DNA from: Ephemerocybe angulata | Taxonomy: Eukaryota > Basidiomycota > Agaricomycetes > Agaricales > Psathyrellaceae | Assembly: GCA_013368325.1 (NCBI GenBank) | Contig: JAACJK010000012.1 | Coordinates: 62,001 to 126,000 of the forward strand | Direction: 5' to 3' | DNA: 64,000 bases | In this document: positions 31,903 to 44,627 of the stretch, piece by piece | How the letters are laid out: the number at the start of each line of letters is the position of its first letter | How positions within the stretch are numbered: the stretch's first letter is position 1 | The notes under the pieces: generated by a model | What the model was told of the DNA's origin: nothing | Database searches by the model: none | The model's input: the letters and a program-made list of their open reading frames with translations, nothing else | Program-made: the position numbers and the translations under genes

Positions 31903-34900
31903 CTAAAGCTCCCCAACAGCCCTCAAATTCTCCCTCACAACCCCGGCATCCTTCCCCACAACCACCCTCCCAAAACTCTCCCCAACACTCTCCTCCTCCT
32001 CCCCCTCCCTTCTCTCCTCCTCCCTCCTCTCCTCCAAACCCCCCGGCGCTCCCGAGTCATACCCAGGCATCCCCCGCATATCATCCACCAACTCCCCCCT
32101 CTCCCTCTTCACACTAAAGAACCCCTCACTCTCCTTTTCTTCGTCATCAAAGTTATAAACACTAAACACCTCCCGGGCCTTACTTTTGAGCGAAGACAAA
32201 GCGAAGCCGAACCCCGCGACGATCTCGTCCATCTCCGTCTGCAGTTTATCGAGCGCTGCGACGAGCGGGTCGGGTACCGTGAACTCTGGCCATTCGGGGA
32301 GGCGGAGGAGGAGGCTGGTTGTTGTGTTGTCTGTGTTTGCGTCTCTGCGACATCTTCTGATGCTGGTGAGGAAGAACCTGGGGCGGTGGGGTTGGACGAG
32401 TTGTGTACGCGCTGTGCGGCTTCTTGTTCAAAATTCTCGTATGCTGCAGATAATGAAATAAGTTTTATGAAAAATGAAGAGAGAGGATGAAAGACGCACT
32501 GCGCATAAGATCGTGGTACTTCTGCCAATCACCATACGTAACATCGTCCAACCACGCATAATCCATCGCAATATCCGTCTGCGCCCTCTCAGCAAGATTC
32601 TTCAACGCAGCACTAGCCTCCATAGCCTACCCCAAAACCAAATAAAACGTCAGCCTCCATCCACAACCAATGATAATAAGGAGAAAGAAGAAAGGCACTC
32701 ACAACCTCATGCTCCCTCCCCCGCACCCCCTTATACCACTCATGCACCTCCCTCTTCACACCCTCCACCATCCCCCAAACCGCTCCTCCACCTTGCGCAC
32801 AACCTCCTCCCACCGCTCCCTCTCCTTCCCCGCCTTCACCTTCCTCACCTCCTTCTCCCCCTCCCCCTCATCCCCCTTATTCTTCCACCCCGAACTCCGA
32901 CCCACAGCCTTTTCAACATACGTCTCCAACCCCCTCACCAACTTCGCCCCAGCCCTCTCCAACCCCCCCATCGCCCTCCGCCCCAACCCCTCCTGCAAGT
33001 CTCCCAAGTCCCCCTCCCCCTCCTCCCCCTTCCCACTCTTTACCCTCCGATACCTCCCCCCCTCCCTCTCACTATCATCCAATATCTTCTTTACGACGGG
33101 AGTCTCGTACTCCTCCCCGAGCTCACTAACAGCCGCCGCCCTCACCCCGTCCACATCCCGCACAACAACGCCCTTCTGTTCCTCGACAAGGTTATCAAGC
33201 TGTCTCTGCCACTCGTGATGCCGCTTCAGGATCGCCGCGCGTTTCCGGGCTGTCTCGTCCCTCTTCTGTTCTCGCAACTCCTCCTCCGAAAGTTCTTTGG
33301 CTTCAGCGGGGACGGGGTCGGCGGGGTTTTGTTCGAGTATTGGTTCAGACTCATCCTGAGTGGAGGGGGATTGGGAGGGTGAGGGCGAGGGGACGTCATC
33401 GAGGGGGTCGATGCCGAGGTCGGAGAGGAAGTCGTCAAAGTCGTCGTTGGTGATCTCCTTTGTCGCGGGCTCTGTTTCTGGGATCACTGTGGGTGCGGCC
33501 TCTGTTGTCGAGGGTGTCGCCGTGGCCGTAGCGGTAATGGATGAAGTGGTGACAGCCTCAGGGGTAGTAGAGGCAGTCGCGTGCTGTTCGAATTCCTGTG
33601 CGACCTTGGCTTCAGCGTCCGCCTTGAGGGCCTTCAGCTTCTCGATCCGGTCCGCAAAGGTGTTCGCAATCTTTTCAGCGACGTTCTCCGCGTCTTGCAC
33701 GGCAGGGACAGGGGTGGCTTCGGGCTCTGGGGAAGGCGAAGGCGTCGGCGTGGCGGTAACGACAGGCGCCTCCTCCTCCTCAGGCTTCGCACTCGGCGGC
33801 ACAACATCCTCCAGGTCCTCCACCACAACCGGCTCCGTCGTCGTAACAGGCACCTCCACAACCGGCACCTCCACATCCACAGGCGTCGGCTCCTCCGCCA
33901 CCACCTTAGCCACAGTACTCCCCTCCCCCTCTCCCAGGACGTCGTCATCCGGCACCCCACCCGTCGCCTCCGCCCTCACACTAGCACTCGTCGCACCCCC
34001 CTCCCCAGACACCTGCTCCAAAATCCTGCGCACATGCGGGTCCACATACGTCCTGCGCGCCTTCCCGCCCTCCTCCACGGCCACGCCCGCGTACACCCTC
34101 GCCTTGCTCCACGCCTGACATGCGTACGGCCGCCCGCGCACCCACGCGGCCTGCGCCGCCGCGCGCGCCTGCACGTAGACTTGCAGGAGCACGGGCTTCA
34201 CTTTCTCGTATGTCGCGAGAATGGTTGGGCGGGCGTTTGCGTATATGGCGTGCACTCGGGGCTTGAGGCTAGTGTAGATGGGTTCGAGGTTTGATGTGTA
34301 CCAGGCCTTGGCTCGGTGGATCCCATATTCATGTAGATAGACCTGTGCGTCTTTCGATTTTGCTTTGAGAATGCGCACGTATGGCTGGAGGGGTGCCACG
34401 ACGCCCTGTTCCCAGCCCTTCTGCATCCTCGGCGCGACATACATCCTGTACCTCGGAAGCACAGCGCGTCTATACCACGGTCGCACATACCCCTTCCACC
34501 CCACTCCCCAAACGACCTTCACAAAGGGCCTCACAGCCCTTTCATCCACCGTCTCCACAACGTCTTTGACAGGCTGGACCTGCGCGCGCAGCTGCGACAG
34601 GTGCGGCTGGATGTGGGCCTGCACGTCGGGCCGGCCGAGGGTGTGTGTGTATGCGAATTGGAGTGGGGGGATGAAGTAGGGCTCGAGCACGGAGGTGCGG
34701 TACGTGCTGAGGGCGCGGCATATGGCTGGCTGCTCGGCGAGGGGGACGGCTGCGCGCGAGGCGGAGGTGCATGCGGTCGCTGCGTAGACGATGAAGGCGA
34801 ACAGCGACAGCAGGAACGCGCGGTCGAGGAGGCCGAGGGTCCGTGGTGTCTTCTTCTTCGTGGTACGACTCTTCTTCGATGTTTTGAGAGGCTTTTTGGG

Positions 34901-35032
34901 TGACTCGGGCGTCGGGGCAGGCTCGTCGCCTGTCAAAGGGGACGGTGCGTGTTTCTGCTTGCGCGGGATTGCCTGCGCCGAGTTTGTGCGCGAGGCCACC
35001 GCCGGCACCGGATTTCTGCGCGACACCACCAT
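31903..35032 (-). CDS. Predicted single-pass membrane protein with helical repeats, unknown function
   Basis: The protein starts MVVSRRNPVPAVASRTN at 35032. A Lys/Pro-rich N-tail (1-66) leads to one hydrophobic segment at about 67-89 (LGLLDRAFLLSLFAFIVYAA), likely a membrane anchor. Next come amphipathic segments with recurring Y/W spacing (WYTSNLEPIYTSLKPRV, YEKVKPVLLQVYVQARAAAQ), then a long acidic Pro/Thr/Glu-rich low-complexity stretch, then charged coiled-coil-like sequence (KRAAILKRHHEWQRQLDNLV). After a small intron the last part has YAWLDDVTYGDWQKYHDLM and PEWPEFTVPDPLVAALDKLQ, ending at 31903. Near 32776-32772 the frame needs a one-base shift (see findings). The start lies only 83 bp after the stop of the Smr gene on the same strand. 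The family is not recognised. Confidence 0.6.
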
Positions 35033-35115
35033 CGCTGTCGTCGTTGGAGGAACACTCGCACTGCAGCAACCATCATTGACACCACCGCGTCTATATTTGC
35101 ACTTGTTTACACTAA

Positions 35116-38100
35116 CTATGACATCACCACCACCAGCCCGGCCTCCCAGCCGCGGACCGTGTATCCCTCCGCCACGAGCCTCTTCCGCACCGCGGGCTTC
35201 AGCACGCTCTGCCCGCCGACGCTGTGACTCCCTCTCCCCGTCACAATCCGCAACTGCCCCGGACCCCGCCGTTTCTCCAAAACCTCGAGCACAATCGCCT
35301 CCGCCTCCGCGACCGTCGTCCCGTGCAAGTCGATCGCGTCCTGCTCGCCCGACACAGCCTGCTTGCGCAGCACCATCGCCCTCGCGGCGTTCAACTGCTC
35401 CCTCCTCGCCGCCTCCGTAAACTCGTGCGCCCTTTCTGCAAAGTACCACGCAATGTCCCCCGACGCACCCCGCGCCTTCCGCCCCCCGCGCCGGTTGTAC
35501 ATTCTTGCCGCCTCGCGCAGGAGGTCGTCTCGCCGCCTGTAATTGTCCTGGATACGCCGCTGATGCTCCTTCTCCGCCTGCGCGTACTCCGATGCCGCGT
35601 TGCTGCTGCCACCCGCAATGGAGGAGGAGGATACGAGGGTGACGACACCGATGTCGCCCTCCTCGCGCCGCTTGATCCCGTTCACGTCCCGCGTATACGT
35701 CGGGAGGTGCGGTAAGACGCTGTACACCCTGTTCGCAGGCGCCTTGCGCGTCTTCACCGCCTGCCACTGGTACGGACTCGGCTTATGCTTCTCCTCCCGC
35801 ACTGTACCCTGCACCGAGCTCTCCCCGGCGCCCCTAGACACAGTCGATCCGACACCCACATGATAAACCCCCTTCGGCCCTTCACCACCCTGCAGCCGCC
35901 CCGCACCCCGCGCCCCCACACTCTGCGCATAACTCACAACCTGCCTCCTCGCCCTCCCATACTCCGCCCCGCCCGACCCCAGCATCTCCATAAACACACC
36001 CCTCTCCCTTCCAGGCTCCGCGTCGCCCACATACAGCTCGCACAGCAGCGTCGCGAGCTCCAGCGCCGTCTCGCCCTTCTCCTTGGCCCACTCGAGCGCG
36101 CCGTCGTCTTTTGTAGTGTCTTTGAGCTTTATGGTGGGGCCGGATGGGAGGCCGGAGCCTTCGAGGACGGCGATGCAGAGCTCGATGTCTGATGTGAGCT
36201 GGTGCACGTCGACGTAGGCGCCGCCCTCGGTCTCTACTAGCGCGTATTGGGGGAGGAGGATATCTAGTAATGTGAACAACAAGGTCTTCCTCTCTTCTTC
36301 CTCCTCCCCATCCTCACTCTCCTCCCGCTCCCCATCTCGTCCCTCCTCCCTCCCCTCCGCATCCCCACTTCCATTTTCACCTTCATCGTCCTCTTTCCCA
36401 TCCTGCACACTCAAAACGGCCCACTTGCCCTTCCGCGTTCCGTCCCTCACCTCCCTCTTTCCCCTACCCCCACGTCCACCTCTCCCCCTCACACCCGACG
36501 CACCCCTCCCACGCCCACGCCCCTCCCCCGGCTCCCACCCCCTCCCGCCATCCCTCTCCGTAGCCGTCCTCACCCTCTCCCTCTTCCCCCTCCCCAGCAC
36601 GGGCACATCATCCCACACCATCCCCCCTCCCTCCCGTTTCTCATACCCATTATTATTACTGTTACTACCAAAGCCACCGCCCGCGACGCCACCCTCCCCT
36701 AACACCCCCCTCAAAAGCGCCCTCTCCCTCTCCCTCGCCTCCCTTTCAGCCTGGTCCCTTTCCTCCTGAACCTCCCTGGCCCTCCTAGCTTCCAAGCGCG
36801 CTTTCTCGGCCTGCAAGACTTCGTGTCCGACGGCGACGACGCTCGCGAGACAGGCGCGCACGGCGGTGTAGACGCGGCCGCCGAACTTTGTGTGGAGGAC
36901 GCGTGGGGAGAGGTAGACGTTTTGGATGTAGGTGCATACGTCCGTTTGGGATTTGCTGTCTGGGTGCGGTGCGGGGGCGGGGGTGTAATTCGAGGATGTG
37001 GTGTTGGAAGAGGATGTGTGGGAGGAGGGGTGGACTTGGAGGAACATGGTGGAGGGCGGCCGCGAGGGGGGGAGGAGGGAGGTTAGGTGTGAGGCGAGGG
37101 AGGTGAGGAAGGGTTCTAGGGAGGTGTCTTGTGCAGTCGTATCTAGATCTAGGTTTATATCTTTATCCGTAGCTGTAGACTTTGTGGTAGTAGGCACGAA
37201 AGATTTCTTTGAGTACCCAGCTGGAGTTGTAGCAGGACGAGCTGCTGTGTGAAGTCCGCCCTGGCGTACGTCGTTTAGCTTGACTTTCACGATATCTCTA
37301 GACCCTTTCTGGCCCTCTGTATCCTTCTTCTTCTTCATACCCTTGGTCTTCTTCCCTTTGACGACCCACGCCTCGTCTTGGTCGTTATGACCCCCCTTCT
37401 TGTTAAGAACGCGAAGAAGGGGGTCCGCGCGCTCCTCGGCGTCGAGCGCGCGCGCGAGGGCTTCGTCGGCCTGGAGTTGCGCGGCGTAGGCTTTGTCTGG
37501 TTCGGTGTAGTCGGGGTAGAAATCGAATGCGGTGGAGTTGTTGTTCAGATTGAGGTTGTTGTTGAAGTCGTCTTCGATTTCGTGGATGTAGGTAAAGGGA
37601 GTGGAGGTGGTGGTGAAGCCGCGCTCGTCCATCTCGCGCGCCTCTTCGGAGGAGATGAGGGCGGAGATGAGGGTCCATATGTCTTTGGCTTCCATCCCTC
37701 CTCCTCCTCTCTCATTTCCCTCTCCCTCTCCCTCTGTCCCTTCACCCCCTTCCTCATCCTCGTTCTCAGTAGAAGCCCCGTAGTCCCCTTCACCTGCCTC
37801 GAGGGAGGAATTGGAGGGATGGGATGCCTCCCAAACCTCCAAAGCCTTGACGAGCTTGCGCGTGGAGAGCTGCGGGAGGGCGGTGCGGAGGAAGGCGAGG
37901 GCTTGCGGGTTTACGCTTGTGCTGTCCGAGTTTCCGGAGGAGTCGCCGGAGATGGAGGAGGAGTTGTCGGTGGAAGTGGAAGTGGATTTGGTGGATTTGG
38001 AGGTCACGGAGGAGTGGGATTTGGATTTGGATTGGGAGGTGGAGGTGGTGGATTTGGTGGAGGGGAGGGTTGTTGTGAGGGTTGGGACTGTGGATTGAGC

Positions 38101-38709
38101 GGGGGTGCGTTTGCCCTTCGAGGACGACGAAGCTGGGGTTGGGTTGGGGATTTGGTCTCTGTCTTTGACGTTGTCGTCCTCGTCGACTGGAGCGGACGAC
38201 TCCACTGTCTCTGCAACAGGCTCTATCCCTTCTTCCTCAGCCTCCGCCTCGACCTCTGCGTGCGCTGCGAGGCTTTGGAGCATCTCGTACAACCCATTCA
38301 AGGAGGTTTCGAGAGGTGTAGGCGCATTCTTCGAGGTCGCGGATTTGGATTTGGATTTGGACTTTGGGTTTTTGGGCGGGGGTTGTTTGGAGGGGAGGGG
38401 GAATTCGATGTCTGCGAGGAGGGCGGCGAGGAGGGAGGGGTCGAGGGTTGGGGAGAAGTCGCGCTATGTGATAGTACCGTGCCCGCGATGAGATAGTCGG
38501 TATGATAAGGTGGGGGTTGTGTGATTGTGGAGTGTGGTAAGAGGAGGTGGGAGGGGGTTCCGGATGGTGGTGTTGAGCTGGGCACGCGGGTGGGGTGGGG
38601 ATGGGCTCACCTGGAGGGCGTCGAAGACGGTGTCGCGCGTGAGCGACGGGAGGTGCGTGAGGCTCCCTGGGAGGTGTGGGTTTACGACCATGTTTGAGGT
38701 GGGAGCCAT
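35116..38709 (-). CDS. CUE2: Smr-domain endonuclease, Cue2/N4BP2-like (no-go decay)
   Basis: Cue2 and its relatives cut mRNA at collided ribosomes in no-go decay. Two exons (38709-38611 and 38463-35116) are joined by a 147-nt intron, and the protein is about 1,150 residues. The C-terminus carries a DUF1771 segment (YAQAEKEHQRRIQDNYRRRD, then WYFAERAHEFTEAARREQLN) directly followed by an Smr domain with DLHGTTVAEAEAIVLEVL and TGRGSHSVGGQSVLKPAV. The Asp-Leu-His and TGRG motifs expected in active Smr nucleases are present. A CUE-like helix may lie at VNPQALAFLRTALPQLSTRKL. The middle is mostly disordered, with Ser/Thr/Lys-rich, acidic and Arg/Gly-rich blocks. The name is by domain order; orthology was not tested. 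Confidence 0.82.
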
Positions 38710-39941
38710 TGTGGCTTGGTTGTGCAGAGTACTTGGTTTGAGTGGGAGAGGAGATTGTGGGCTTGCGGGCGCCTAGATAGCGGGCGTTGGGCTGCGTTGG
38801 GTTGATGATAGAGCTCCACCTATTTTAGGCGCAGTGTTCAAGAGTAGATTGGAGTGGTTGTTGCAGGTAGAAGCGACCTAGATAAGGATCCTTCTGTGTC
38901 ACTGAAAGTACGCCGGATGAAGGTGCAGAGAGGAGGAGTTGAAGCTCCCGCGATCCGCTTTAGCTTCTTCTAATCTATCCTTTCAACTGAAAGGGCTATC
39001 GAGTCTAGATGACTCTAAGTATGTCTATCCGCAGCAGGCAGTAGGTAATCGCAGTACCCGGGTGACTGGGCGCTAGATCCCCTTTCGAAAGGAGTCTCGA
39101 TGAATAACCAAGATGACGCTTGCTGAGTGAGGGGAGAAAGCAAAAGGTCTGGCGCTAAATTTAGCTTGGCGCCTTCCCCGCAAGGTGCACAGCCCCCGAG
39201 GTCTCCCCGACACCCGTGCGGCTGCGGCGAACACGCACACACGGCTTGCTTCTTCCCTCTATCTCGACGCACACTAGTACTCTCCTTCCTTCACGTTTTC
39301 GATTGTTTCTTGGACTAGTTAGTACGTCTGGGTACTAGACGCAATTTCTTGTGTATTGTAGCGAGAAGGGAGGAACTTGTCTGAAGGAGATCGGTGTTTC
39401 GAAGGTTTTGAGTGGACGGATTGTAGACATCCAGGTGAGCTCTCGCCGTCTGTTTATGCATCGATGTCTCGTGAAACGGCGTGTGGATATTCTTTAAACA
39501 ATGGTTGCATGCTCGCCTATCTGTGTTGAATGCTCTATGAGTTCCTTCTGATGGTGTGGGGAAGTCTACGGACAAAGAGAACAAGGGTGATCAACATCTC
39601 CTTCTTGTTCTCTTCGCACCTTTTCCTTTGGCCTGTCCCCTGTGTACTACCCTCCACATGCACTAGCGCCTACGCTCCCCCACACACACTTCCAAGGCGC
39701 ACTAAGCGCCATTGTCCTCTTGTTCTCCTCCTCTCCCTTCACCCACTTCAATCCAAGCCCATCTTATCCAGGCACTGACATCACACCGCATTCCAGAAGA
39801 CCTTGAAGCACAGGGATACATCCCTCTCACGCCCGTCTAATAATTACGCAAGGCAATACATTGAGGGGGAAATAGCCGGCGCTCCAACGGTAACCGGTTG
39901 CCACCACCCCGGGGGTATATAAACGAACCTTCGCGCGCACC
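38710..39941. other. Intergenic region between divergent genes
   Basis: This 1.2-kb gap holds the promoters of the minus-strand Smr gene and the plus-strand DUF2015 gene. It includes a GGCGCTAAATTTAGC motif near 39150-39165. No gene was seen. Confidence 0.5.
39916..39923 (+). promoter_or_regulatory. TATA box close to the DUF2015 start codon
   Basis: TATATAAA ends only 18 bases before the ATG at 39942. The match is strong, but the spacing implies a very short or absent 5' leader. Confidence 0.5.
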
Positions 39942-40639
39942 ATGTATTTCTTCTTATCCCTGGCGGCGTTCTTCTTCTTGCTGGTCATGTGTACGTGCCT
40001 CTCTCACTCTCCATCCCTGTGCCGATGCAGCAGTTGTGCAGTAGTCTTCGCGTCTATATGCCCTCTAGCCTTCTAGCGCCCATCACAGCGTATACTTGCC
40101 TTGCACTTCCTTCGCGCATAGCCCTAAAAGACGTCAATGAACACATACTAACCCACCCAAAGTAACCTTCAGATACCGCGCCCACCTCCCCACCTCCCTC
40201 CGCAGCCTCCTCCCCTCCTCCCTCTCCCAACAACCCCCCTCCTCCGCCTCCCACCCCAGCGCGCTCTACACGCGCCTCTCGACCTTCGCGGACCAGGTGA
40301 ACGCGGGGCTCACAAGCGAGTCGTTCGACATCGAGGCCAATAATATTGGGGCGGGCGATGCGAGGGTGGGGCTGGATGAGCAGGGCACGAGGGAGGTGAT
40401 GGAGATTATGAGGAGGGAGAGGGTCGGGTTTGATCAGGCAAGGCTTGTGAGGCAGAATAGGATTTTGGCGGCGAATGGGATTGATCCGAGTGGTTAGTGC
40501 TCTTCCTTCCTTTCTCTCTTTTCCAGGTTTCTGTTTCTCTTTTTCTTCTGGAGAGAGGGGAATTGTGAGTGGGATGGATGCTAACTGTGTGTTTTTTGTA
40601 GGTATGCCGTTGGATTCGAAGGCGGTTACGAGGTTGTGA
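39942..40639 (+). CDS. DUF2015/UPF0357 family small membrane protein
   Basis: Homologues such as yeast YCL012C are conserved fungal micro-proteins of unknown function. Three exons (39942-39988, 40173-40492, 40602-40639) give 405 nt and 134 residues. The N-terminus MYFFLSLAAFFFLLVIYRAH is one hydrophobic segment, likely a signal anchor. The family core is clear: LYTRLSTFADQVNAGL, FDIEANN, GLDEQGTREVMEIMRRERVG, FDQARLVRQNRILAANGIDP, then SGMPLDSKAVTRL at the end. The protein is full length for the family. The second intron lies inside the GIDPSG/MPLD motif. Confidence 0.88.
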
Positions 40640-43070
40640 TCTAGGTCGAACCGCATCCCTGCCCACCGCCCGTTCGTCTGCCCACCCCGCCATCCATCTC
40701 AACAGAGGTTCCTTCCTCCATCCCTTCTGCGATAGCTACCTATCGCGACTCGGAGGACCCTTGGATACCAAACCCCTCCTATGTACCACCCGACGACCGG
40801 TCTATGATCACAATCTACGTATGACATTCATCTGGGAGATTAACCTGCCAACCAACCGAGGTCTGGGCTCGAGATGCACTTGCATTTGTCGAATTCGCGG
40901 GAGGGTGTGCGGTGTGCTTGGATGATGGGGTTGTTTTTTATGTGTGTCGCGGACTGTTGGTTGTTTAACCTTTTTCCTTTTTCACTTCTCTTTTGCGTTT
41001 TTCTTTGTGGCATGTTTTCGATTTCGGCTTCATGACCCAAACCAAATCAAACTTTCCTTCCCTTTCATTGTTCTCATATGTTGCATTGGTTATCGTCCTC
41101 CTGTCCTCTTCGATGTTTCCCACACCATGTCCTGCGGGACGTTCCTTTACTATGGCCGGATAGCATCGCCCATCGTTCCTTCTCTACCTATGTATGTATC
41201 CTATCGACGTACTCTTCGGAGTGCATAATTCTACTGCGCTGAGCTGCCGGTGCACTCAACTGCGTTACGTTCAAGGTTGTCGACGTCTTCGCTCACTTCG
41301 CTTCGGGTTTCTGGAAGGCACATTCAGCAGAGTACTATGATTTCTACGTTCCCGTGTTATGAAATTCTACTCGCAGCCTCGGATGTTCCCCGGTCCTCGT
41401 AGGGCTTACTCAGAGGATGACCGTGCCTGTTCCACCCTTTCAACCGGTATGCGCTATCTATCTGCTTTACCTACGACGCTGACTTTGCTCTTGGGCGTCT
41501 GTTATTATTCGTGGTCGATCGTCTGAAGAGAAGGGAAGTCGACTTCTGATCTGACTGGGGCTGAAATCTCCACATGCTTCAAAGCCACTTTATGGCCCTC
41601 ATGTCAAAGGTTTATCGAAACTCCACTTTAAGAGCAAGGCACATAGGTCCTGGGCGCGTGCGGCATGCTGCTATCTCGCGCAGGCTGAAGATTGTTGGTG
41701 ACCACCTGGCGCATACCATTATCAGGTACAGCCATGGGGTAGACCTTGACAAGGTACGTACGATGTGGGGCTACACTCGCCACTTCACATGTAACTGATA
41801 GATAGTCAGCTAGAGGTTGAACGTGAACATTATTAAAAAGCATACTTGCCATCTGGCGAGAACATTTCTCTGCATACGTCTCCCGCTCCTTGGGTAGCAA
41901 CACTGATCGCCTTGTACTTCCTGGGCGCTTACCATTATAGAAGAAATCGAAGGAAGCTGTTCAATTGTACCTGTGGCTCCAATGCTTCACGTCAGAGACA
42001 CGCTTAAAGGCTCATGATCGCCTCGCCTAAGTATGCGTAGAAGCTAATTCGAAGCTTTAACAAGCGTCCAAGCCACTGGAGGATCTGCCCGGTATCACCG
42101 TCGGCTAAATAGCGGACAGGGCTTCAGAAATAAACAGGCCCACACACCCCGCACGCGGCGAGCGCCTAAAACATCCCACCTTCCCCACGGTCGTCCATGA
42201 GCTCTCCATACTTACTCGCAATGCTTCTTCTCACCTGCCCAGCTGGCGACCCTTATAAGCTACGCTCTCTTGCGTGATACTTACCTCACTGCGCTAATAA
42301 ACACGCGGACAAAGCTCGCAGTCTTATCTATTTATCTCTGGGCGTTCCTCGTGGCTTTCGGAAGGGGGAGAAGCTCTTGAATGCTTCTTGGGCTCGGACT
42401 GGACGTGACCTCGCAAATGCCCGCAAGGAGCGCAGGAGCGAATGTCGGCGCGTGCCTATGTTGGAGTCACGGCTGCATCGTACGTGAGCACCGCGATAAG
42501 TGGGCTGTGTGGGTTCCATGGCGGGTGACTCGTGCTTCCGGGGTGTAGCGCTCCGCTGGGTGGTCCTCGACGTAGTTGCTAGCCTAGTGACAGCAGGAAT
42601 TGGCTTTAACGAGCTTACTTCCCATATGGTGCGTGCGGTTCTCTGCCACACGATCCTAGTCTTCTGAGCTAACGGTGGCTTTTTGTTGTGCTATCCTTTA
42701 GGGTACCTCAGGAATAGGACAGCCTTATCTCTTCGTCGCTGTTGTTGAGATATGATCATGCTGGTCGCTATACCATGCTGCCTCGCCTTCTCTCTGTATC
42801 ACGGTATCAAAGCCCTTGTGTATGCATAGCTGTCTCAACTTCGCTTCTTCCCCTTAGTGATGCGATGATCTCACGGCGCCCAGAAGTACATATATAGTTA
42901 GCTTCCCGGACTTAGGACTCCAAGGGATCCAGTTTAAAGACTCGCCTCTCTTCCCGTCCCGAGCTCCATTCTCGCCTCATCGTCTCTTGCTCTCTCCCTC
43001 TGCCACCTCATCGACTTTCCTTACTCTCCCAACCCACTACCGACCGACCCGTCACCTTAACAACATCAAG
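40640..43070. other. Long intergenic region, no gene supported
   Basis: This 2.4-kb gap has only short overlapping open frames on both strands, with no protein-like composition or splice structure. It holds the 3' end of the DUF2015 gene and the promoter of the aminopeptidase gene. Confidence 0.5.
42891..42897 (+). promoter_or_regulatory. TATA box of the aminopeptidase gene
   Basis: TATATAG lies 174 bp upstream of the ATG at 43071. CT-rich leader sequence follows (about 42945-43060), typical of highly expressed fungal genes. Confidence 0.5.
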
Positions 43071-44627
43071 ATGATGAAGTCTCTCCTTTCCACTCTTTTG
43101 CTCCTCTGCACTCTCGTGTCCGTCAACGCGGTCCCCGTTGTCCCGCTCTCGTCAACGGACATCAAGGCCAAGTCCGCACAGGGCCTGCGCCTGCTCACCC
43201 TCGCTGAGGGCGTCGCCCCCGTCTGGAAGACCGAGAGCCAAGTCCTCGACCTCATCCGAGGTGGCAAGAAATTCGTGAGTGTCGTCTCCCTAGCCCTTCA
43301 AGCCCCCAATGCCCGACGTTGCGCTGACGACCGACCGACTGGTTGCCTGCTCCATCCCCACTTTTTGCTTCCTCCGTTACGGCATGTCCTTTAAATCACC
43401 GGGTCCCCGTTCTGTTCGGCTCCGAAACCATGCTTTTGGGTGGCTTGGAATACCAGTTTGACGTCACGGAGACCTATGAGGTCGAGAAGAAGATCGCCTC
43501 GGCGAGGGCGTCTGGCGATGTTTCCATCCAACAGACCTGTAAGCCTTCCATCCATCCTCCCTCTTCGCCTTTTCGAGCCATGTTCTGACTATTCTCGGTT
43601 GATCTTCGTGGTGCTCTATTAATGAACGTATAGACGCCGCCCCGTCACACCAGACCGCTGTGAAGGCGATCTTGGCGACCATGACCAGCGCGAATATGCA
43701 GACCTACCTCACGACTTTGACCGCGTTCAACAACCGGTACTACAAGTCCGCCACCGGTGCTAGCGCCAGCACCTGGATCGCAAACACCGCCAAGGACGTA
43801 TGTGCCCTTTAATTTGAACCCAGCTCTGCATCCACTAACAATGGGATGTTGTTACATATAGATTGCAACCAAATACGGCCGCACGGACGTCGAAGTCTCG
43901 CTCTTCGCCCACAGCTTCGTCCAGTCCTCCATCATCGTCCGCATCCCGGGCACGAACACCGCCAACCCGCGCGTCCTGCTCGGCGCGCACATGGACTCCA
44001 TCAACCTGAGCAACCCCACGAGCGGGCGCGCGCCCGGCGCGGACGACGACGGCACGGGCACCGTCAACCTCCTCGAGGCCTACCGCGCGCTGCTCCAGGG
44101 CAACTTCCGCCCGACGTCGACCGTGGAGTTCCAGTTCTACGCCGCCGAGGAGGCGGGGCTGCTTGGGAGCCAGGCGATTGCGACTAAGTACAAGAACGAC
44201 GGCGTTGCGGTCCGCGGCCATTATCAGCTTGATATGACTGGGTACTTTAAGCCTGGCACGAAGGAGGTTATGGCGCTTGCTCCGGATTATATTGACTCGA
44301 GCTTGAATGAGTTCACTAAGCAGCTTATTACCGCGTACGCGAGCATTCCGTGGGGCACGGACTTGGCTGTGAGTGCTTTCTTTCTTCTACAAGTGCAATG
44401 GATACTGATGGGTGGTGATTGTGAAGTGCGGTTATGCATGCTCGGATCACGCTTCCTTCAACAAGGTCGGCTACCCGACGACATACCCCTTTGAGGCCGT
44501 CACCGGCAACGACAACCAGCTCATCCACTCCGCGAGCGACACGACCTCCGTCAGCGGATTCTCGTGGTCGCACTCGCTTGAGTTCGCCAAGGTCGCCGCG
44601 GCCTTTGCGTACGAGTTGGGTATCTAA
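43071..44627 (+). CDS. LAP1: Secreted leucine aminopeptidase, peptidase family M28E
   Basis: The enzyme is a two-zinc exopeptidase that removes N-terminal residues from peptides outside the cell. Five exons (43071-43274, 43457-43538, 43634-43797, 43862-44368, 44427-44627) sum to 1,158 nt, or 385 residues. A signal peptide (MMKSLLSTLLLLCTLVSVNA, 1-20) is followed by a short propeptide-like region. The metal and catalytic residues of M28 are present: GAHMDS (H193, D195), GADDDGTG (D211/D212), AAEEAGLLGS (E246/E247), QLDMTGY (D274) and CSDHASF (H327). The Cys pair in CGYACSDH is typical for fungal LAPs and may form a disulfide. A nearby TATA box and CT-rich leader suggest regulated, strong expression. 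Confidence 0.93.

Noticed and set aside
32474..33382. 302-codon plus-strand open frame opposite the membrane-protein gene
   Set aside because: It is Pro/His/Leu-only low complexity arising from C-rich antisense of a minus-strand gene.
35033..35767. N-terminal extension of the membrane protein up to 35767
   Set aside because: It overlaps the Smr gene on the same strand in another frame and reads Gly/Ala/Arg-rich, while MVVSRRNPV at 35032 is a good start.
37378..38496. 372-codon plus-strand open frame opposite the Smr gene
   Set aside because: Gly/Val/Arg-rich shadow of the purine-rich minus-strand coding sequence with no start context or domain.
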